64,000 bases of DNA from the NCBI GenBank assembly GCA_037074615.1, contig CM073538.1, positions 21,353,068-21,417,067 of the forward strand. The letters run 5' to 3'. Both the position numbers and the translations under genes were made by a program. Within the stretch, counting starts at the first letter, position 1. Every line of letters begins with the position of its first letter. The notes under the pieces are model-generated. The model saw only the letters and a program-made list of their open reading frames with translations. It had not been told where the DNA came from and made no database searches. This document shows positions 23,722 to 35,462 of the stretch, in pieces. The DNA comes from Leucaena leucocephala. Its lineage: Eukaryota > Streptophyta > Magnoliopsida > Fabales > Fabaceae.

Positions 23722-25660
23722 ATGGATCCCGAAGCATTCACCGCCAGCATCTTCAAGTGGGACCCACGCACCATCCTCTCAACTTCCGCGCTTAACCGCC
23801 CCCCGCTTCCCGAGTACACCATGGCTCCACCGGCGCCTCCATCGGCCGCCGCCTTTGTGAGGGGTTCCAGCAGGGAGGTGGGAGGGCTGGATGAGTTGTT
23901 CCAGGCTTATGGGATTAGGTACTACACGGCGGATAAGATAGCTGAGCTTGGGTTCACGGTGAGCACTCTCGTCAACATGAAGGACGATGAGCTTGACGAG
24001 ATGATGAACAGCCTCTCTCAGATTTTCCGTTGGGATCTCCTCGTCGGGGAACGATACGGTATCAAAGCCGCCGTGAGAGCCGAACGACGACGTATCGACG
24101 AAGAGGATTTGCGGCGTCGAAATCTTCTCTCAGCGGACACCACCAACGCACTCGACGCTCTCTCCCAAGAAGGTGAACCCTCTTACTTATCCACTCATTT
24201 CTCGTCATTAGTTATATATACTCTGCTTTTCTGGTGAACTATCGTTAGAAATTGTTCAAATATTGTGCGGGATGTCAACTTTATATACTGAATGTAATGT
24301 AAGAAGGTTTTGACTAATTCTCATTCCCAGTCATTATAAACAGAAACAGAAAAAGAGAGTGCCAAGAGAAAATCAGAAAAGTAGACATGACTGCATATTT
24401 ACTACTGTTATATTAAACTACTGTTGTTGAAGTGGGCTTAGGAATAGCACTATTTAATTTAATATTTTATGAACAATACTGTAGATGATGTACTAAATAA
24501 TTATCGTTATTAACTATTAAGTTCCTGGGGTTGTTGTTGACCATGACGATAAGACAATATTGTTGCTGTATCCATTTATATATATATAGGATTGTCGGAG
24601 GAACCAGTGGTGCAACAAGAGAAAGAGGCGGGAGGCAGCACGTGGGAGGTGATTGCGGCGAAGGAGAGGAGGAAGCAGCAGCAGCGGAGAAGGAAGACGG
24701 CGAGGATGAAGACGAGCCAGCACCACCACGACGATGAGAACGAGGATCCAGAAGATGACGGCGACGGAGAAGACATGAACGAAGAAGGAATGAACAACAA
24801 TGGAGGATGCGAGAGACAGAGAGAGCACCCATTCATCGTGACGGAACCTGGGGAAGTGGCACGTGGCAAGAAGAACGGCCTAGATTATCTCTTCCACCTC
24901 TACGAACAATGCCGCGAGTTCTTAATCCAAGTCCAGAACATGGCCAAAGAACGCGGCGATAAATGCCCCACCAAGGTAAATATTCTACTAAAACCCTACC
25001 CCATAAAACTCAACTCAAATCTTTGTCTCAATTTTGTCGATTAGCTTTTCACAAACTCGGAGTCATGGTACTACAATATTAACATTGATTGTTCCAAGGA
25101 ACACGTGACAAAGACAGGGCCTCTGGTGGGGTACTGTAATGTCTTTTTATTAACACAATGAACCGCGAGTTAAAACGACGCATCTGATGGGTCCGAACAT
25201 GACTTCATATGTATGCGTTATAGATCAGGGATAGGGAGGGAGGAGGTTGTGAGGGGGTTTGTGATCTGACACGTGGAAGGTGCAGGTGACAAACCAGGTG
25301 TTTAGGTACGCGAAGAAGGCAGGAGCGAGCTACATAAACAAGCCCAAGATGCGACATTACGTGCACTGCTATGCGTTGCACTGTTTAGACGAGGAGGTGT
25401 CGAATGAACTGAGGATGAGGTATAAGGAGAGAGGCGAGAACGTGGGCGCGTGGAGGCAAGCCTGTTATAAGCCCCTTGTGGCGATTGCGGCGCGTCAGGG
25501 TTGGGACATTGATGCTATCTTCAACGCGCATCCTCGTCTCTCCATTTGGTATGTACCTACTAAGCTCCGTCAACTTTGTCACGCCGAGAGGAACACCGCC
25601 GCCGCCGCCGCCGGAGCTTCCAGTTCTGTCTCTGTCGGAAGCGCTCACCTCCCCTTCTGA
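23722..25660 (+). CDS. LFY: FLORICAULA/LEAFY floral meristem identity transcription factor (three exons, 403 aa)
   Basis: Plant-specific nuclear transcription factor that sets floral fate and activates AP1, AG and AP3. Exons are 23722-24172, 24590-24975 and 25286-25660; the two intron positions and phases (1, 0) are those of the FLO/LFY family. Residues 1-14 MDPEAFTASIFKWD are the family start. The SAM oligomerisation domain spans about 55-124 (GLDELFQAYG ... VGERYGIKAAVRAERRR). A variable linker with basic KERRKQQQRRR and acidic runs follows. The C-terminal DNA-binding domain runs from about 228 to 388. Residues equivalent to Arabidopsis H312, R345, H387 and R390 are present (H303, R336, H378, R381). 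The tail is Ala/Ser-rich. Around 320-325 the sequence ELRMRY replaces the common ALRRAF. No lesion is seen. Confidence 0.98.
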
Positions 25661-25754
25661 GCAACGAAGCCGCGGCCTAGTTCTTTTGCTCTCTCTAGTC
25701 TAGTACCCCAATCTCTTTCACTTTCCTCGTCTAATATTTACTCCGTTATGATAA

Positions 25755-25790
25755 TGTAACCTATATATATATGTGTGTGTGTGCGCGCTC
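25755..25790. repeat. Short (TA)n(TG)n microsatellite 3' of LFY
   Basis: tatatatatatgtgtgtgtgtgcgcgc lies about 100 bases past the LFY stop, probably in or near the 3' UTR. Confidence 0.7.
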
Positions 25791-25889
25791 GTTAATTTGC
25801 TCTGTATATCCCTGCTCCGGACCTTACGCTTAGTATTTAAATATGTTTCGCTACTATGTTGACATATAGAGAGCTGGCAACGAACAGTT

Positions 25890-26100
25890 AATACATTTTT
25901 TTTAAATGAAATTTTAAAAAAAATTATGCTCACCTAAAATTGCAGGATAGAATAAAAAAAAGTTCTTTCTAAAAGGTATTAATATTGTGTATGATAAATT
26001 ATCTATTATTTTTAAATAAATATTATAATTAAAATTATAATAAAATAATATTTTCTTAAATAATCATCACTTGCCAACTAACAGTCAATATTAAATCTAT
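25890..26100 (-). repeat. SINE-like family 1, copy 6 (decayed)
   Basis: Landmarks are ttatgctcacctaaa, aaaaggtattaatattg, aaattatctattattttta and 'aaaattataataaaataata'. Mutated toward A/T compared with copies 2-4. Confidence 0.4.
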
Positions 26101-26124
26101 ACGAAGCACCCCTCATATATTCCA

Positions 26125-26310
26125 ATTCTTTTTTTTTGTTAAAAAATTTTATAAAAAAATGTTAGACTTACTCACGATTTAAAGATAAGATAAATTTTTT
26201 TTTTATAAAATATTAATATCGAACAGAATGAACTGTCTATTAATTTTAAGTATAAATTTAAATATTTAAAAATTAAAATATTTTTTAAGTGTCATAATTA
26301 GATCCTTAAG
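26125..26310 (-). repeat. SINE-like family 1, copy 7 (decayed)
   Basis: Landmarks are ttgttaaaaaattttataaa, gttagacttactcacgattt, aatattaatatcgaac and gaactgtctattaattt. It directly follows copy 6 in the same orientation. Confidence 0.5.
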
Positions 26311-26569
26311 GATATATTTTAATTCTAGTTAGAACAGAATTGGTTATCTTTTGTTTTTTTTTTGGTTATCTGATGGTCTGGTATGAAAGTTTATATCCAG
26401 ACCCACGTTTGAGATGGGCCTAGACAGAGCCCATTGGGCTTTCTCATTTGAAGCAAGGACCAGAATGTGTTCTTCTCCTTTTACTTAATGTGTCATAGAG
26501 ACTTTACAATTTTAAAGTTCAAAACCTCATTGTGGTGGATTCTTTGGTGAATAGGGAAGATATGTGATT

Positions 26570-26790
26570 ATTTAAAATATATTTAATTTTTAGAAAGTAT
26601 CATTTTATTATGCTCTACCCGTGGTATTTAGATAGGAATCATAACTCATAGATGTTTAAGTTTATACCTAGGGATAATTAATAGTTCGTCCTGTATGATA
26701 TTAGTATTGTTTAGGAGGAATAGAGATTTTATCTTACCTTTAGATTATGAGTGAATGCAACCCTGTTCTCAAATTTTTTGTATAAAAACG
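26570..26790 (+). repeat. SINE-like family 1, copy 8 (opposite orientation)
   Basis: In + orientation: 'agaaagtatcattttattatg', 'tttaagtttataccta', 'attaatagttcgtcctg', 'gatattagtattg', 'gattatgagtgaatgcaacc', ending 'ttttttgtataaaaac'. This is the reverse complement of the other copies and confirms the family by an independent insertion. Confidence 0.55.
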
Positions 26791-27069
26791 TTTTGAAGTT
26801 CAAAAGGTCATCAATATATATTTTTTTAAAGTTCATAATGTACCCTCTACATTCAAAATGAAAGTAGATGGCATGAGGATATATGCAATTTCTACTTTTA
26901 AGTTGTAGTGACAAATAAAGAAAGCAAATACGGCTGCCTTTCTAAAACAAAATTGTCAAATTATCTAAAAAGAAAAAAAAATGCATAAATGAACCAATGG
27001 ACTTTGGCCCAAATTTAGGGAAGGGGGACTTGTTATTCATTCTTAATTTTATTTCAAATGAGCATTAAT

Positions 27070-27240
27070 ACAGATAGTAAGAAATAGACTCATATCCTAT
27101 AAGAATACGAGTTCGATTTCGGTTGCCGTTATGAAAACTCTTTTGGTAAGCGATATCGTAAGTCCCTCGTAAATATTCTCCTGACCTTAGTGGGGGACTG
27201 ATACTGAATCTACCTAAATTTTTTTGTACAACAAAAATTC
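27070..27240 (+). repeat. SINE-like family 2, copy 2
   Basis: aagaatacgagttcgatttc (B-box-like), gttatgaaaactcttttg, agcgatatcgtaag and 'gggggactgatactgaat', ending in 'tttttttgtacaa'. Same family as 13125-13265, which lies on the other strand. Confidence 0.55.
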
Positions 27241-27249
27241 TTAATTTTA

Positions 27250-27860
27250 TTTAATTTTTATTTTATCATAATAAATTTAAGGATAAACAAACATATTAAT
27301 TGATTATATTTGCAATTTATAAAATTGTTTCCCATTACGAATTTATACTAAAGGTATTTAAAATTTATTTAAGGACTCGCTCACAATATATTTTTAACAG
27401 ATATAACTTTTTTTAGCTATATGCAATTTATTTTTAACTATATATAAAATAGAAAATATTTACACACAGTTAAAGATGAGTTGTGGTTGCTTAATGATTT
27501 AGATATTTAAATGTTTTTAGATAATAAAATTTGTAATGAATGAATTTCCAGCAATCAACCGGGGATTGAAATATATGATAAAAAAAAACGTATAAAGTAA
27601 GGAAAGTGATGATGTGAGAGTTGAAACTTGAAAGCGAAGAGAAGAGAAATTGGAATGGAGGGGCCGAAAAGGGTGACTTATGAACAACGAAGATAGCAGC
27701 ATCATTTTCATTCCCCTGGAATGATGCCCACTCTACAAGGGCAACTATCCCCAAGTCAACCATATTGACCAACCTCGTCGACTTTTTGTCTTTCTATTTG
27801 AAATTTGAACTATAATTGCTTTATCTCAAATTTAATTATTCCACGTCTATATCAAAACCC
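27250..27860. other. Intergenic DNA without recognisable genes
   Basis: A 93-codon minus-strand ORF at 27491-27772 has no recognisable domain and is likely chance. Confidence 0.35.
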
Positions 27861-27861
27861 C

Positions 27862-27864
<3 letters not shown>

Positions 27865-27904
<40 letters not shown>
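27865..27904. repeat. (CA)n(TA)n microsatellite
   Basis: About 14 CA units followed directly by about six TA units. Confidence 0.95.
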
Positions 27905-28009
27905 GCTCCCGGTTTTCTTTTACTCAATTTCTCTATATTTTTCCCATTCAAATTAGTAGTCATATTGACTTCAGTCACTTTGTTAGTACAAGTATTGATA
28001 TTCCAAAAA

Positions 28010-28461
28010 TTATGTGCAAAATTTTAACTTTTGAGAAATTTTAAAATAAATAGTTATATTTGTTTAAATTAACTTTTAGACTAAATTATAATTTAAAATA
28101 AAGGTTTTATATAAGCTGATAAGAGTAATTTATGGAACATTAAAATAGCTTATGAATTAACTAATTACTATATCATCCCTATTTTTTTTATACTATCTCT
28201 CATACTTTTTATTACATTATCTCTCCTTTATTTTCTTACACCCTCTCTCCTCTTATATCTTATCTCTCATCATTTAATACTCATATCCTTTTTTTACAAT
28301 TTACCAATAATAAAAGTACTTTTAGAAATAACTATCGAAACATTCATTTATTCAAAACCATTTTTTTTTCATAAACTCTTCTCCGTAAGCCATTTTCTAT
28401 AAGCTGCTCAAACACTCCTTTTTTTATAAGTCCATTTTCAAAATACTATCCAAACATGTCC
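28010..28461. repeat. MITE-like AT-rich family, copy 4 (best preserved)
   Basis: Carries agactaaattataatttaaa, gtaatttatggaacatta, agaaataactatcgaaac and an end 'aatactatccaaacatgtcct'. The reverse complement of that end (aggacatgtttggatagt) resembles the start of copy 3, implying short terminal inverted repeats and a DNA-transposon origin. Middle is CT-rich, non-coding. Confidence 0.55.
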
Positions 28462-28469
28462 TATATGCT

Positions 28470-29035
28470 ATTAGTAGCTTTTTTGAGAAACACCAAAGTT
28501 TAATCTCCTACAATGTGGAACCTTGACCTTATATATATATATATAATTCTTCTGCCCAACTCAACTACTTTCCTTATTATTTATGGATGTTCTTACTGTA
28601 AGATCAAGCTTTGTTATTTAAAAAATAAAATTGTATTTATTATTAATTAAGTCTTATTAACATGTATTATTGAGATCTAAATTGGATGATTTTAAAAATG
28701 ATATTTTTTTATTTATAGAATTTATATTTAAATTATTATTTTTGAATCGCATCTAAAATATTAACTTTATCCTTGAGAATTAAGAGAGGGAGACTAAATC
28801 AGACTTGAGCTAACATAGAAGTTTGGTAGGCATGCATAGAATTAGAACGTTTGCTTTCCATTGTATTGACTCAGTTAACGTTTGAAGAACACAGAATTAA
28901 AGGAGCCAAATTAAATAGCCTGCTAATTTTCCTGCCTAACATGCATATTAAATTTAATTTCTATAATAATGCTTATAAAAACACACACTTGTCCGAAAGT
29001 AATAGTACAAATTTATACAATAGCGTCTAGTGGCA
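28470..29035. other. Intergenic DNA
   Basis: No gene or repeat recognised beyond a short (TA)n at about 28536. Confidence 0.35.
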
Positions 29036-29038
29036 TGG

Positions 29039-29071
29039 TAATTAATTAATTAATTAATTAATTAATTAATT
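29039..29071. repeat. (TTAA)n microsatellite
   Basis: About eight perfect taat/ttaa units. Confidence 0.95.
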
Positions 29072-29449
29072 CAGCAACTGTTTAATTATGATTATAATTC
29101 ACGTTTATGCATCTTTTCATGGGAACTGACCAAATATAAAGTGACTCTTGGGGGAGAGTTTAGATTCTTTCAGACTCTTCTATTAGTCGCTGGTCGGTTA
29201 TGCTCAAATTGTTCATCCCCCCCCCTCTCCCCTCCCCCAAAAATCTGTTTTGTGTCTCCAATTATTTTTTGATGCATTTCCCTTTATTAATTTTATTTTT
29301 TTCATGCAAAAGCGATATATGACGCATCCAAGAGGTGTTGTGATGTAGATTGCTTGAAAATTGAGTTCATCGTTGGTGACTCACTAGACCATGGGCATAT
29401 ATTTCGCACAAGGTTTAAGATATACTCTTCCAAGTCTTATATGCTAATA

Positions 29450-29650
29450 TTTTTTTTAGATATATTAAAAAAATTAAATAAATTAATTAATTATAAATAA
29501 TATAAGAGTTAATTGAATAATATGAGAGGATTAAATAGAATATAATATAAATTTGTCTTAATATCTTATATTTAATTATAATTAACTTATCTATTTAGTT
29601 TTTTAATATACCCAAAAAAAATAAATTAACTCTTATATTAAATATCAGAG
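29450..29650. repeat. Stowaway-like fold-back remnant
   Basis: The segment 'cttatatttaattataattaac ... ttatctatttagttttttaata' closely matches part of the Stowaway-like element at 41799-42023 (ttatattaattataattaactgatttatttagttttttt). The two halves of this segment are also imperfect inverted repeats (aaaaaattaaataaattaatt). The CTCCCTCC tips are lost. Confidence 0.4.
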
Positions 29651-29865
29651 TATTTTATATTATTTATGGCTTGTAAATATTGTGAGACTTGTATATTTTA
29701 TATTATGTATAGATGATTTAAACTCGAGCTCAATTTATATTTTACTATAATTATATTTACTTTATTAAGAATATAAAATTTATTACCTAAGTCCAATTGT
29801 TAATAAATTATAAATAATATGATTTAATATTTTTTATTATAAAAAATGGGTGATTTGGATCTAAG

Positions 29866-30345
29866 GACAGATGTTTACCAAGGTTAAAGTATAAATTAGG
29901 GTTCAAAAAGTTTTTATAGATTAGGGTTAAAGTATTTACAAATTAATCACTCGACAAATTTCTCGTATCAATATCAACATACGTTCACTCATAAAATTTC
30001 TCGTATCAATATCAACATGCATTAGTGTTAGATATAACTAAAAAAATATTAGTTTCGACTACTTAATACGTAGAATACCTCAAGTTTAAGTTTGTGTAAA
30101 TATAGAAAATATTTTTTGAAGAGTTATCTCTAATTGAGGACAGATGTTCACCAAGATTAAAACATAAATCAGAATTCAAAAAGCTTCAAGGGTTAAAGTA
30201 TTTATAAATTAATCACTAATAAATTTTCTCACGTCAGTGTCAACATGTGTTGGTGTTATATATAGCTAAAAAATGTTAGTTTTGGCTACTTAATAAGTAT
30301 AATATAAAAAATATCTTTGAGAAAGTTATTTGTAATTGGGTTTAA
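29866..30345. repeat. Imperfect tandem duplication, about 250-bp unit, two copies
   Basis: Unit 1 starts 'ggacagatgtttaccaaggtta' at 29866; unit 2 starts 'ggacagatgttcaccaagatta' at about 30138. Both continue with caaaaag, gggttaaagtattta, aaattaatcact and atgttagtttt-gctacttaat in the same order. A shorter internal repeat ('tctcgtatcaatatcaacat' at 29961 and 29999) sits in unit 1. Function unknown. Confidence 0.75.
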
Positions 30346-30349
30346 TCTG

Positions 30350-33300
30350 ACCCAATCAGATAATTATATATTGATTTAAATTCTTACATAAATAATAATG
30401 GGTTTAAAGGGAGATCTTTATAGGATAAGAGAGAACTTGGTTCCATGCATCTACTTGTTGAGTGGCTCATGAAAGGGGGCCCCTCCAATTTCTAAAGTTT
30501 CGGTGGCCGAAAAGCCATTCTTATAACTCTCACTTTCGATTTGTTTCCTTCTCCATCACATCCCTTCATGGATGCCTCCGAATACAAAAAGTACACTCCC
30601 ATTATCATCGGATCACACTACATTCTTTTCTTTTCCCTCATCATTTCACGCGGTTTTTTACTTTTAATCTTGCTACGCTTGAGTTTTGAATCTTTTTTTT
30701 TTTTGTTAAAAAAAGAAACTTTGGCCACATGATTTGTTGGGAAGATGGTTTCGTTTCATAATTCATGGAGTGGTGTTTGCTATGGACTCTTCTCGAAAGC
30801 TGTATTAACATCACTAAAAAGGTGATCTTAGTAGCATGCATCTAATAATAGGTCTTTAAGAAAATGGCAAAGAAGTAAGCTTAGTTGAAAAAAGAAAATG
30901 CTTTCGTTGTTGCTTATGTTCAAAGAAGTTATATAGTTGATAGTATGGTACAAAAAAAATTGGACCGCATTAGACCGGCCGGGTTTTGCCCAAAAATGGA
31001 TGACCTAACCACTTTTTAGGGCAAATTAAGTTGCTAGCCACTACCCGAGTGACCTGGACTGATCTGGTGTAACTTTGCGAGTTACTCAAGTTATTCTGTT
31101 TAAATCCCACATGAAAAAGAATAAATATGAGTGCTAAATTGGACATCAGAAACTCAAAGACGAAGGAGGCCGGACAAGAAAGAAAGGAGATAGTGATAGC
31201 TAAAAAAGAAAAAGAAACCTAAGACACAATTTCGCTAACTGCTGATAGTGGGAGACGATGGCGGTAAAAGCTGCAATATTATTGGTGTACATGTAACTAT
31301 TGAAAGGTGGGACATAATTTGGCGTGTTGAAAATAGAGACGTGAGGATTACCTTACGCATCTCCAGTGGTGGACTCGGTCTCCAGTCAAGGGTCTGACCC
31401 CAAACTTGGGATTTCGTTCCTTTTCTTGCCCCCACAAAATAGGGATTTCGATTCACAGATACGTCACCCTTTACCGGCTCTACCCTTCAAATATCTCAAT
31501 ATATTTTTTTAATATTAATTGATGCCTAATTCTAAAAATCCAACCTAGCTAGTTTAACAGGTCGAAGCAATGCACCAGTAAATTATTTTTTAAATCAATC
31601 AAATCAAGAGTTTATGAGAGATTAACCGGATTAAATTATTTATTTTTTCTTCCTAATTATGTAACTACGTTGTTTTGAATTAAACAAAAAGTAATAAATT
31701 GTAATACATTATGTTTGTGTTTTAATAACTGTTTTATTAGATTATATGTATAATTCATATATAAATATTCTATTAATACTTATATTTAAATATTATTTAT
31801 TTTAGAATTATATATAATTTTTTATATATTCTAATTAAATATATTATTTCAGTCAAAATTAGTCTAACTTTAGTTTGAATTACTAACCTTTAATCAGAGT
31901 CTCGAATAGACCAAGTTATTGACGAGTCCACCAAAATCACTGTCATCCCCACCAAGAGAAACCAAAAATATCAAAATCACTGTCTCTGGAGCAGAGTTTT
32001 TCATAATATGATTCCAAGGCCGATTTCGTAGACCAATCTGCTACACTCCAAATATTCCTTTGTATTTTCATGCTTCACTATATTCGTCTTCATGCATATA
32101 TATCCTCTTTTAATTTCAACTATACAAACTCCATTTATTCCAATGATCGATTCCTTCCAAATTCATGTTTTGCTTTCATATTTTTTTCGACATATTTTGC
32201 ATTGACTTGCGTAATAAATCCTTTTCGCTAATAATTTAAATATCCACACACAAATCATAATTCATTATTTTACTTAAATGTCTGACCATTGTATATGCTT
32301 CCAAATAATTGAAAGTACTATGTGTATTTATACATCACTCCTTCCCATATTAAATATAAAAGTCAGTTATAAGATTTATTTTAATCTTAAATATAATATT
32401 TTAATCACTTTTTTATCTCACAAGTTTATAATTTTTCTTTAAACTGTGTGTATATATATTAAGAAATTTCATCAAATGATGATTTCAATACAAATAATTA
32501 AAAATAATATTTTTAAAAAAATATAAATATATTCAACTAATTTCCTCAATACTAACAAATGACAAAATTAGTTGGTTTTTAGTCATGTTACTCGTCTATA
32601 ATCCATCAATAACTTTTTTGTCAATTAATTAATAGAATCGATTCAATTAATTAGATAAACGGTCCTAATAGAATCCATTTTTTTTTGGGGCTTGATTTCA
32701 TATAAGCTAATGCCACGTGAAAACCAAGCTAAACTATTAAGCTGTTATCTTTTCCCTTGTTTTAGAGCAATCAACGTAACTCACCCGCAGTTTTAATCTG
32801 AATATATAATCCATTAATTTAATCATTTCAATTCAATTCGCTAGGCAAATCTTCCAAACCTATCTGAGAATATAATCGCCCCTATGCTATATATATGCAT
32901 GTCTTCCTGGTCTTGATTATTTTGCAAGTTAATTGGGCATGTAAGTTTAATTTAATTAAATTTATTTCTTAATTTTTATTTCTCCCTCACTTGACAAAAT
33001 TTGAACACGGGCCGGTTTTACTTTATTTAGAGACAAATTCAATAAATAATTTTCTTTTCATTTTTCCCTTTTAGAATCAACTTAATTCACACGTTACATA
33101 TATAGCAGGAATTTTGAAGTGATATAACATGGATGATATTGAAGGATGCTTTTTCACTTATACTAATTAATAAAATAATAATCATGGAAGGATGCTTTTA
33201 TAGCAAGTGTTACACATGTTGGGGCACAAAAGCTCTCCTTTTCTGTTCATATTGCAACTAATTCCCAAAAGGATTCTCTTACTTTTTCTTTACAAATGCA

Positions 33301-34200
33301 TTTGTTTTTGTTACGGAACTCCCAAACCCATTTTGTTTAATCTTAGAGAAGAGTCTATACAAAAAATAGTTTAAAAATAATTATGAATAATGGATTTTGA
33401 ATAATAATTTTTAGAAGAAAAATGATTCTAAAAAAATAAGTATTTAAATAATTGTTATTAAAATAATTTTTTAATAGATAAATTACTATAAAAGATATAT
33501 GGTAAAATTATAGATAAAAAAGACAAAGAAAAAATATTAATTACACATACCAAAAATGATTTTCTTTACTCATAAGTTAGTCTCATAAGTTTATCTGAAA
33601 TCATAGTTTTAAACTTTCTAAAATTATAATTTAGTGTAAATACACTTCTAAACATTTAATAGTTGTTTATTTAATTTTTTACCAAAACTAACACTTTTGA
33701 AACCATGCTTTAGCAGCAAACCAAACAAACACTTAATTAACATGCACTAAATTTGGAATGATAAAGTCTTCTCTATGAACGGAATATGTACATATATACA
33801 TTTTTTTTAATGAATTAAATTTTCATTATTTATGTATTTCAATAAAAAAACATGCATATATGTATATATATGAGGCGCGCGCATGGCTTTGTTTGATTCA
33901 ACGTGCATGGTTCAAGAGATTAATTTACCATATAATCCTATCATATATATTTAATTTTCAATGATGCAAGATACTAATGAAGGCTGTAGGAGTAAGAGGT
34001 AATAATAAATAAATAAATAAATAATAAAATTAAAATATGTGGTGAAGATATATTTAATTAATTGCGAGATTTCCGGCATATAAAAATAAAAATAAGGAGT
34101 TTCTAGAGAGGTAGTGGATAGAGTAATGAATGAACAATCGTGCGTAAAGACCGACATATGAAGAAGACGCGTTTTCTTCAAACTCTGCTGATCGATCCCT
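30350..34200. other. Gene-poor intergenic DNA
   Basis: No ORF here (for example 30462-30689 or 31235-31456) has a recognisable motif. Sequence at 30960-31110 and 31140-31480 has near-normal base composition and could be an old repeat or non-coding RNA; I found nothing to support either. Confidence 0.35.
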
Positions 34201-34217
34201 TTCATATATCTTTAGAC

Positions 34218-34300
34218 CACAAGTGTGTGTTCATATCCCCTTCTATATCCACTTGTCCACAAGTGTGTGTTCATATCCCCTTCTATATCCACTTGTCCAT
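34218..34300. repeat. Recent 40-bp tandem duplication
   Basis: ccacaagtgtgtgttcatat...ccacttgt occurs twice back-to-back (from 34218 and 34258) with no differences I can see, followed by (atctct)n. Confidence 0.9.
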
Positions 34301-34319
34301 CTCTATCTCTATCTCTACC

Positions 34320-35460
34320 ACCTTCCTTAATTAACAATTAATCTCCTTTCTCATATATATAAATATGTGTGTGATGAATATATAAATCACAGTAAGTGTA
34401 CGTTACGTATTCAGTTATTTTCTCTTTCTTATTAAATATTTTCACCCTTTGTTTATTTTCAGGGCGTGGGGTAGGATTCTCGGCTTCTTTATTTCCCAAA
34501 CTCTGATAAAGGAAGAAGATTATGTTAGGCTCTGGACGACCTAATAAAGTAAGGGCTCGTGTTTTGCTTTGTGGGTGTTGTGAGGTATGATTTTCAGCTT
34601 CTTTATATACAGTTTATATGCATATATAGCGTTATATATTAAGAAACCTAATATCACTCTTTTATTTATCCCTCTTTGGTACGTTTCATATTAATGCTCT
34701 TATGGGCTTTCTATATTTATGCTTAGTGATTATTTTTATATAATTAGTGTTCCTCTTATATACAAATCATCAAAGTGCTAGTGCAAAGACCATACTAGAT
34801 TATATCTAGATCCTTCTCCTTGCTTTGAGTTATGAAACTTGCCCTAATCCCAGTGAATTCTTAAAGCTGAACTCAATAAGTGAAAATTGTTGACGATCGA
34901 GCTACTTAATTAATGATGCTAATGTTCCAATATTATTGCCATTGATTGAATTACAACCTAAATATCCTTATAATTAAGATTAAGGTTAAAAATTGAATTA
35001 GTTGCACTAATTATCTGTGTCCATTGATATGTTTTTATTTAGTCAAGATTATCCTTATCATTTTGCAACTTAAAATTTAAAGAACTTTCACATTTTCCAA
35101 TAAAAACTTGGAATGCTTGCTATATAATGAACATAGAATTCAGTGGAAACATGTAGTTGTCGGGAATGGAAATATGTTGGCCATCAACTTGTAATCAACA
35201 AACAGAAATGACAATAGCATACATCAAACCAAATGATTTAACACACAAAATAACAAAAACATGTGAAGGACATGAGTATATATTGTAGAATGAGTTTAGG
35301 TAAAAATTTAAATATTTACCATCAGAATTTTTGATAAAATTATGACAGAGATCAGGAATATAATTCTTGTTTTAAACTCTATCATGACATATTACAAAAT
35401 CTGATCGTAAAAATATATAAAAAAAAAACTGCACCTAAATTGATAAGCATCTATCCAATT
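34320..35460. other. Intergenic DNA downstream of the ERF gene
   Basis: Includes the probable ERF 3' UTR (about 35250-35462, minus strand). No gene recognised. Confidence 0.35.
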
Positions 35461-35462
35461 CG

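Noticed and set aside
24467..24869. Three overlapping minus-strand ORFs of about 100 codons
   Set aside because: They are antisense to LFY exon 2, whose GC-rich, purine-biased linker leaves the complement open. Their Ser/Leu/Pro composition is a mirror artefact.
25385..25648. Minus-strand ORF opposite LFY exon 3
   Set aside because: Antisense shadow of the conserved DNA-binding domain.
27491..27772. 93-codon minus-strand ORF
   Set aside because: No family motif, no intron or promoter context, Phe/Leu-rich composition as expected from AT-rich DNA.
27865..27904. Short tandem repeats considered as a CRISPR-like array
   Set aside because: They are simple dinucleotide microsatellites in a plant nuclear genome; no repeat-spacer pattern exists in the window.
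31235..31456. 73-codon minus-strand ORF in a near-normal GC patch
   Set aside because: No recognisable motif or splice context; too little to call a gene.
34440..34610. Possible microRNA precursor near a GC-richer patch
   Set aside because: No mature sequence of a conserved plant microRNA and no long hairpin could be seen.
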